NCBI GenBank assembly: GCA_036365145.1
Contig: JAEOAD010000240.1
Location: forward strand, 620,001 to 684,000
Reading direction: 5' to 3'
DNA: 64,000 nt
DNA from: Orientallactaga sibirica
Taxonomy: Eukaryota > Chordata > Mammalia > Rodentia > Dipodidae
The position numbers and the translations under genes were made by a program. Below, one piece after another: positions 58,801-64,000 of the stretch (positions are counted from its first letter, which is position 1; every line of letters starts with the position of its first letter). The notes beneath the pieces were generated by a model. The model ran no database searches. It saw only the letters and a list, made by a program, of their open reading frames with translations, and was not told the DNA's origin.

Positions 58801-59640
58801 GAATGGAAGCCATTGGAGCTCCCTCTACCAAGGAAAATAGTGAACCAGAAACAGTATCACATCCCTGGAGGAATTGCAGAGATTAATGCCACTATAAAGG
58901 ACTTGAAGGATGCAGGGGTGGTAGTTCCCACCACATCCCCCTTTAACTCCCATATTTGGCCTGTTCAGAAGACAGACGGATCCTGGAGAATGACAGTGGA
59001 TTATTGGAAACTTAATCAGGTGGTGACTCCAATTGCAGCTGCTGTATCAGATGTGGTTTCTTTACTTGAGCAGATTAACACATCTCCTGGTAACTGGTAT
59101 GCAGCTATTGATCTTGAAAATGTCTTCTTCTCCATACCTGTCCATAAGGACCACCAGAAGCAATTTGCTTTCAGCTGGCAAGGTCAGCAGCACACATTTA
59201 CTGTGTTACCTCGAGGTTATATTAACTCTCCAGCCCTGTGTCATAGCTTAGTTCCCAGGGATCTTGATCACCTGTGCCTTCCACAAGGTCACATTGGTCT
59301 ATTATATCAATGACATTATGCTGATTGGATTGAATGAGCAGGAGGTGGCAGCCACTCTGGAGTTGCTGGTATAGCATATGCGCATCAGGGGATGGGAAAT
59401 AAATCCATTCAAAATTCAAGGACCTTCCACCTCTGCAAAATTTCTAGGAGTTCAGTGGTGTGGAGCATGCAGGGATATTCCTTCTAAGGTGAAGGATAAG
59501 TTGTTGCACCTGGTCCCTCCTACCACTAAGAAGGAAGCACAACATCTAGTGGGCCTATTTGGATTTTGGAGATAGCACATTCCTCACTTGGGTGTGTTAC
59601 TCCATCCCATATACCAAGTGACTTAGAAAGCTGTAGTTTT
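58801..59640 (+). pseudogene. ERVL reverse transcriptase
   Basis: Open to 59313 with '[20 protein letters not shown]' and '[13 protein letters not shown]'. A frameshift between about 59255 and 59300 moves the active-site box into another frame, where it reads YIND (59303-59314) in place of the usual YxDD. A TAG near 59372 and another frame change near 59570 follow. Two independent defects therefore hit the catalytic part. Confidence 0.9.
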
Positions 59641-60541
59641 CAGTGGGACCTAGAACAAGAGAAGGCTCTTCAACAGGTCCAGGCTGCTATGCAGGTGGCT
59701 CTGCCACTTGGGCCATATGATCCAGCAGATCCAATGATACTTGAGGTGTCAGTGGCAGATAGGGATGCCGTTTGGAGCCTTTGGCAGGCCCCCATAGGTG
59801 AATCACACCGGAGGCCCTTGGGATTCTGGAGCAAGGCCCTGCCATCATCTGCGGACAATTATTCTCCCTTTGAGAGACAGCTCTTGGCTTGCTATTGGGC
59901 CTTAATAGAAACTGAATGCTTGACAATAGGCCATCAAGTTATTATGCGACCTGAGCTGCCCATTATGAGCTGGGTGTTATCTGACCCACCAGGCCATAAA
60001 GTTGGATGTGCACAGCAGTAGTCCATCATCAAGTGGAAGTGGTATATCCGTGATCGGGCTCGAGCAGGCCCTGAAGGCACAAGTAAGTTACATGAGGAGG
60101 TTGCCCAAATGCCTATGGTTGCTGCTCCTGTTTCAATGCCTTCTGTCCCCAAGCATGCACCTATGGATCATGGGGTGTGCCCTATGATCAGTTGACTGAA
60201 GAGGAGAAGACCAGGGCATGGTTTACAGATGGTTCAGCATGCTATGTGGGCATGTCCCAGAAGTGGACAGCTGCAGCATTACAGCCCCTTTCTGGGACAA
60301 CTCTGAAGGACTGTGGTGAAGGGAAGTCTTCACAATGGGCAGAACTATGGGCAATACACATGGTTGTGCATTTTGCTTGGAAATAAAAATGGCCAGCCAG
60401 GCATGGTGGCACATGCCTTTAATCCCAGCACTTAGGAGGCAGAGGTAGGAGGATCACTGTGAGTTCAAGGCCACCCTGAGACTACATAGTTAATTCCAGG
60501 TCAGCCTGGACCAGAGTGAAACCCTACCTCGCAAAACCAAA

Positions 60542-60580
<39 letters not shown>

Positions 60581-60880
60581 TGGCCAGATGTGCGGTTATA
60601 CACTGATTCATGGGCTGTGGCCAATGTTTTGGCAGGATGGTCCAGGACATGGAAGGAGCATGATTGGAAAATTGGTGAAAAGGACATTTGGGGAAGATGT
60701 ATGTGGATAGAGCTCTCTGAATGGGCAAAGGATATAAAGATACTTGTGTCCCATGTTAATGCTCATCAGAAGGTGACCTCATCAGAGAAGGACTTTAATA
60801 ATCAAGTATATAAGCTGACACGTTCTGTGGACAGTGGTCAACCTCTTTCCTCAGCCACCCCTGTCATTGCCCAAAGGGCC
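59641..60880 (+). pseudogene. ERVL RT connection and RNase H, split by B1
   Basis: Connection domain ('FWSKALPSSADNYSPFERQL') at 59820-59890, then RNase H with FTDGSA (about 60222-60240), WAELWAI (about 60339-60360) and, after the B1, LYTDSWAVAN (60595-60625) and SHVNAHQ. The conserved acidic residues are still there, but a stop at about 60021, a frame change and the B1 at 60397-60575 break it. Confidence 0.88.
60397..60575 (+). mobile_element. B1 SINE inside the provirus
   Basis: Nearly full B1 ('aggcatggtggcacatgcct' to 'gaaaccctacctcgcaaaac') with poly(A) turning into (AAAAG)n. A 12-bp target duplication 'aaaaatggccag' lies at 60385-60396 and 60576-60587. Being the least diverged B1 here, it is likely the youngest. 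Confidence 0.93.
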
Positions 60881-61560
60881 CATGAACAAAGTGGCCATGG
60901 TGGCAGGGATGCAGGTTATGCATGGGCCCAACAACATGGACTTCCACTAACTAAGGCTGACCTGGCTACGGCTGCTGCTGAGGGCCAAATCTGCCAGCAG
61001 CAGAGACCAACTCTGAGCCCCCAATATGGTAGTATTCCACGGGGTGACCAGCCAGAAACTTGGTGGCACGTTGACTATATTGGACCTCTTCCATCATGGA
61101 AAGGGCAGCGTTTTGTCCTTGCTAGAATAGACACTTATTCTGGGTATGCATTTGCTTTTCCTGCATGTAATGCTTCTGCCAAAACTACTATCTGTGGGCT
61201 TACAGAATGCCTTATCCACCATCATGGAATTCCACACAGCATTGCTTCTGACCAAGGAACTCACTTCACAGCCAAGGAAGTATAGCAGTGGGCTCATGAT
61301 CATGGAATTCACTGGTCTTACCATGTGCCCCACCACCCTGAAGCAGCTGGCTTGATAGAGCGGTGGAATGGCCTTTTAAAAAACAGCTGCAGTGCCAACT
61401 AGGTGGCAATAGCTTGGAGGGCTGGGGGCGTGTCCTCCAGCAGGCTGTATATGCTCTGAATCAGCATCCTATATATGGTGCTGTTTCTCCTATAGCTCGG
61501 ATTCATGGGTCCAGGAATCAAGGGGTGGAAATGGGAATGGTACCACTTACCATCACCCCA
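60840..61560 (+). pseudogene. ERVL integrase
   Basis: Zinc-binding type N-terminal part (HEQSGHGG), then the catalytic core: first Asp in WWHVDYIGPLP (about 61060-61085), second in SDQGTHF (about 61246-61266), Glu in PEAAGLIERWNG (about 61337-61372). A TAG stands just after KEV (61284-61286) between the second Asp and the Glu, and an A-run at 61378-61384 shifts the frame. DDE residues are present but the gene is broken. Confidence 0.9.
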
Positions 61561-61599
61561 AGTGACCCATTAGCTAAATTTTTCCTTCCTGTATCCACA

Positions 61600-62041
61600 A
61601 CCTTACACTCTGCTGGCCTAGAGGTCTTGGTTCCAGAGGGGGGAGTGCTTTCGCCAGGAGGCACAAAGAACATTCCATTGAACTGGAAGCTAAGATTTCC
61701 CCCTGGCCACTTTGGGCTCCTGATGCCCTTGAGTGCAGGCTGAGAAAGGAGTTACAGTGTTAGCAGGGGGGATTGATCCAGACTACCAGGGGGAAATTGG
61801 ACTGCTCCTCCACAATGGAGGTAAGGAAGAGTATGTCTGGAGTCCTGGAGATTCTCTAGGGTGTCTCTTGGTGTTACCATGCCCTGTTATCAAAGTCAAT
61901 GGACAACTGCAACAGCCAAATCAAGGCAATGTGATAAATGGTCCAGATCCATCAGGAATGAAGGTATGGGTCACCCCTCTGGTAAAGAACCAAGACCTGC
62001 TGAGGTGCTTGCTGAAGGTGGAAGAAATACTGAATGGGTAG
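61600..62041 (+). pseudogene. ERVL dUTPase
   Basis: Downstream of integrase, with dUTPase motifs in order: 'PPGHFGLLMPLS' (motif 2), 'GGIDPDYQGEIGLLLHN' (motif 3) and a motif-4-like 'SPGDSLGCLLVLP'. It is split by a TGA at 61741-61743 and a frame change. In ERV-L the enzyme sits here rather than in gag-pro, as it does in this copy. Confidence 0.87.
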
Positions 62042-62439
62042 TAGAAGAAGGCAGTAACAAATACCAGCTAAGGCCACAGGACCAGTTACAAAAATGTGGA
62101 CTGTAATTGCCATGAGTGTTCCTGTCTTACCTTGTTAAGAGTGGTTGTACATATGTACACCAATATTAAGATGTTTTGTTCTTCCTCTATTTCTCTATTA
62201 GGTAATTAATACTGATTAAGATCATATTGCTAGTTAACCACTGTTGAATTTATATTTGACTTATTATATGAGACTAAGCCTTCCTCAAGGAACTTGCTTT
62301 TGTGTGTGTGTGGGGGTGACTGTGCATTTCCGGTTGTACAAGGGATAGTTATATCATGTTAGGCAGAATTATGACCTTGTTACTATCTTCATTTGGAAAT
62401 TAAGTAGAACATAAGGATATATGGTTTGGTGTCAAGTTG
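62042..62439 (+). other. ERVL 3' non-coding region
   Basis: From the dUTPase end to the 3' LTR. Contains no env-like frame: no signal peptide, furin site or fusion peptide is seen. A (TG)n lies near 62300. Confidence 0.7.
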
Positions 62440-62453
62440 ACAAGGGGTGGACT
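62440..62453 (+). promoter_or_regulatory. ERVL polypurine tract
   Basis: 'acaaggggtggact' directly before the 3' LTR; the AAGGGGTGGA part is the purine tract that primes plus-strand synthesis. Confidence 0.7.
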
Positions 62454-63009
62454 TGTGATGGTTAAGTTTGTGTCAACTTGATTTGTTTAGCAATCCACAG
62501 ACATTCCTCATAAGTGTGTCTCTGAGGCTGCCTCTAGGAAGGATTAACTAAAGGAAGAATCCTTCCCCAGGGGTAAGCCCTTCCCCCAGAGTGGGCAGCC
62601 CAGAGTGCACGGCCCCTCTTGGAGGAGGGGGCTGGTTGATAAAAAGGAGCTCTGGGAAGAAAGGCTCTCTATCCCACCTGGCTGCTGGTGCTGCTAGCTG
62701 CTTGCCACTGGGTGCTTGCTGCTTGGTGTTTTTTGCTTGGTACTTGCTGCTTGGTGTTGCTGCTTTCCAGTGTGGACTGAAGACCAGGGTGGACTGAAGA
62801 GCAGCATCTCTCCAGGAAGCCTCCAGGCCTTCAGTGCTGGATTGGGACTGCTGAGGCCTCCAGCCTTGTGGACTGAGCAGCTACCGGGTCACTTGACTCT
62901 TGGACCTGCAACCTGCTATTGCCTGACTGTGTAAGCTAACCCAATAAATTCTCTTTTAATACAATTCATTCTATCCATTCTATTCCTCTAAAGAACCCTG
63001 ACTAATACA
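62454..63009 (+). repeat. ERVL 3' LTR
   Basis: 556 bp, same ends as the 5' LTR. Differences by eye: about 25 substitutions and two single-base indels. Followed by 'acaac', then L1 copy B again. Confidence 0.95.
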
Positions 63010-63014
63010 ACAAC

Positions 63015-64000
63015 TAAACAATTTAATGCTTCACCTTAAGGCCTTGGAAAGAGAAGAGTAAGGCAAACCAAAAATCAGTAGAAGGGAAGAAATAATAAAG
63101 GTTAGGGCAGAAATTAACGAAATGGAACCCCCCCAAAAAAAATCAAAAAAATCAATGAAACAAAGAGTTGGTTCTTTGAAAGGATAAACAAGATTGATAA
63201 ACCCTTAGCAAATCTGACAAAAAGAAAGAGAGAAGAGACAAAAATTGATAAAATTAGGGCTGGAGAGATGGCTTAGCGGTTAAGGCGCCTGCCTCCTAAG
63301 CCTAAGAATGCTGGTTCTAATCTCCAGGTCCCATGTTTAGCCAGATGCAAAGTGACGAAAGGGCACAATGCCACACTTGACCACAAGGAGGAGGATGCAT
63401 CTGAATTTTATTCATAGCAGCTGAGAAGCTGGTGGCATGCCCATCTCTATCTGTCTTCTTCTCCCTCTTTCTATATCTCTCTCTGTGTCTATCTCCAACA
63501 AAAAAAATTGATAAAATTAGAGATGAAAAAGGCAATATCACAAAAGATACCAAAGAAATTCAGAAAATTATATGGACATACTTTAAGAATATATGCATCT
63601 AAGTTTGAAAACCTGAAAGAAATAGATGATTGCCTTGATTCATATGACCTAACAAATTTAAATCAAGATGAGATAAACCATTTAAATAGACCTATAACAA
63701 CTACAGAGATTCAAGCAGTTATAAAAAGTCTCCCAACTAAAAAAGCCCAGGCCCAGATGGATTCACTGCTGAATTTTACCAGACATTCCTGGAAGAACTA
63801 ACACCAATGCTTCTCAAACTTGTCCACAAAATAGAAAAGGACGGAATTCTACCAAAATCCTTCTATGAAGCCAACGTCACCCTGAAACCCAAACCAGACA
63901 AAGATCAAAAAAAGAAAATTACAGACCAATCTCCCTCATGAACATAGATGCAAAAATTCTCAACAAAATACTGGCAAACAGAATACAGAATATATCAGAA
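63015..64000 (+). mobile_element. L1 LINE (copy B), continuation
   Basis: Resumes at 'taaacaatttaatgcttcac', matching copy A at 47570, so the provirus split a continuous L1. It contains ORF2 before and into the RT domain ('DEINHLNRPITTTEIQAVIK' at about 63670-63735) with stops and shifts, and runs off the window end. Confidence 0.9.
63256..63503 (+). mobile_element. tRNA-headed SINE, second subfamily
   Basis: Head 'gggctggagagatggcttag', body 'gggcacaatgccacacttga' and 'ccacaaggaggaggatgcat', then CT-rich tail. A 17-bp target duplication 'aaaattgataaaattag' at 63241-63257 and 63504-63520 places it in L1 copy B after that L1 had inserted. Confidence 0.93.

Larger units (their letters stand above)
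56030..63014 (+). mobile_element. ERVL (class III) provirus, near complete, no env
   Basis: Two LTRs of 556 bp each, 5-bp target duplication 'acaac' (56030-56034 and 63010-63014), tRNA-Leu primer site, gag, pro, RT, RNase H, integrase and a dUTPase downstream of integrase; there is no envelope gene. dUTPase after integrase, a Leu primer and lack of env are the hallmarks of ERV-L. It sits inside L1 copy B, antisense to ROS1. About 27 differences were counted by eye between the LTRs (about 5%). All genes carry stops or shifts. Confidence 0.95.

Noticed and set aside
62042..62453. an env gene of the provirus
   Set aside because: Too short and without signal peptide, cleavage site or transmembrane segment; ERVL lacks env.

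Overview
This is mammalian, almost certainly rodent, nuclear DNA: split exons with GT/AG borders, 7SL-derived B1 SINEs, tRNA-headed SINEs, L1 LINEs, ERVL/MaLR elements, a class II solo LTR and processed pseudogenes. The commonest SINE (tRNA-like head, a body reading 'agccagatgcacaaggtgg' and 'ggctggaggccctgg', then a CT-rich tail) and the B1 variant look like those of jerboas (Dipodidae). That placement is inference from memory; 'rodent' is firm.

The only host protein gene seen is the 3' part of ROS1, the orphan receptor tyrosine kinase, on the minus strand. Seven exons (human numbering 43 to 37) lie at 19256-19566, 26415-26578, 30548-30682, 37533-37733, 37929-38026, 40657-40786 and 41868-41932. 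All have consensus splice sites and compatible phases. They encode the kinase domain from the helix-C region through the hinge, HRD loop, DFG and activation loops and C-lobe, plus the cytoplasmic tail. The glycine-loop/VAVK exon is not in the window, so the next intron is longer than 22 kb and is mostly retroelements. Positions 1 to about 19,180 lie downstream of the gene.

Region by region: 1-2.9 kb holds an old minus-strand L1 and a PCNA processed pseudogene. From 4.7 to 13.2 kb lies a rearranged block of minus-strand MaLR-type LTR elements with two copies of a 2.3-kb segment that contains a 5'-inverted L1. From 13.5 to 18.5 kb there are L1 3' ends, B4-type SINEs and a class II solo LTR. ROS1 intron 42 holds a DENR processed pseudogene split by a solo LTR at codon 4. 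Intron 40 holds two L1s, one with ORF1 fused to ORF2 by an internal deletion. From 44.3 kb to the end, two long L1s lie head to tail. The first contains a nested L1 3'UTR. The second contains a nearly complete ERVL provirus (56035-63009) with gag, pro, RT, RNase H, integrase and dUTPase remains, a tRNA-Leu primer site, no env and a 5-bp target duplication. That provirus is itself interrupted by a B1.

No new biological system is evident. The worthwhile signals are structural: nested insertions that can be dated relative to each other, a likely tandem MaLR invaded by a recent local duplication, indel-heavy divergence that may be an assembly artefact, and a chimeric L1. All mobile-element genes seen carry stops or frameshifts; ROS1 looks intact.
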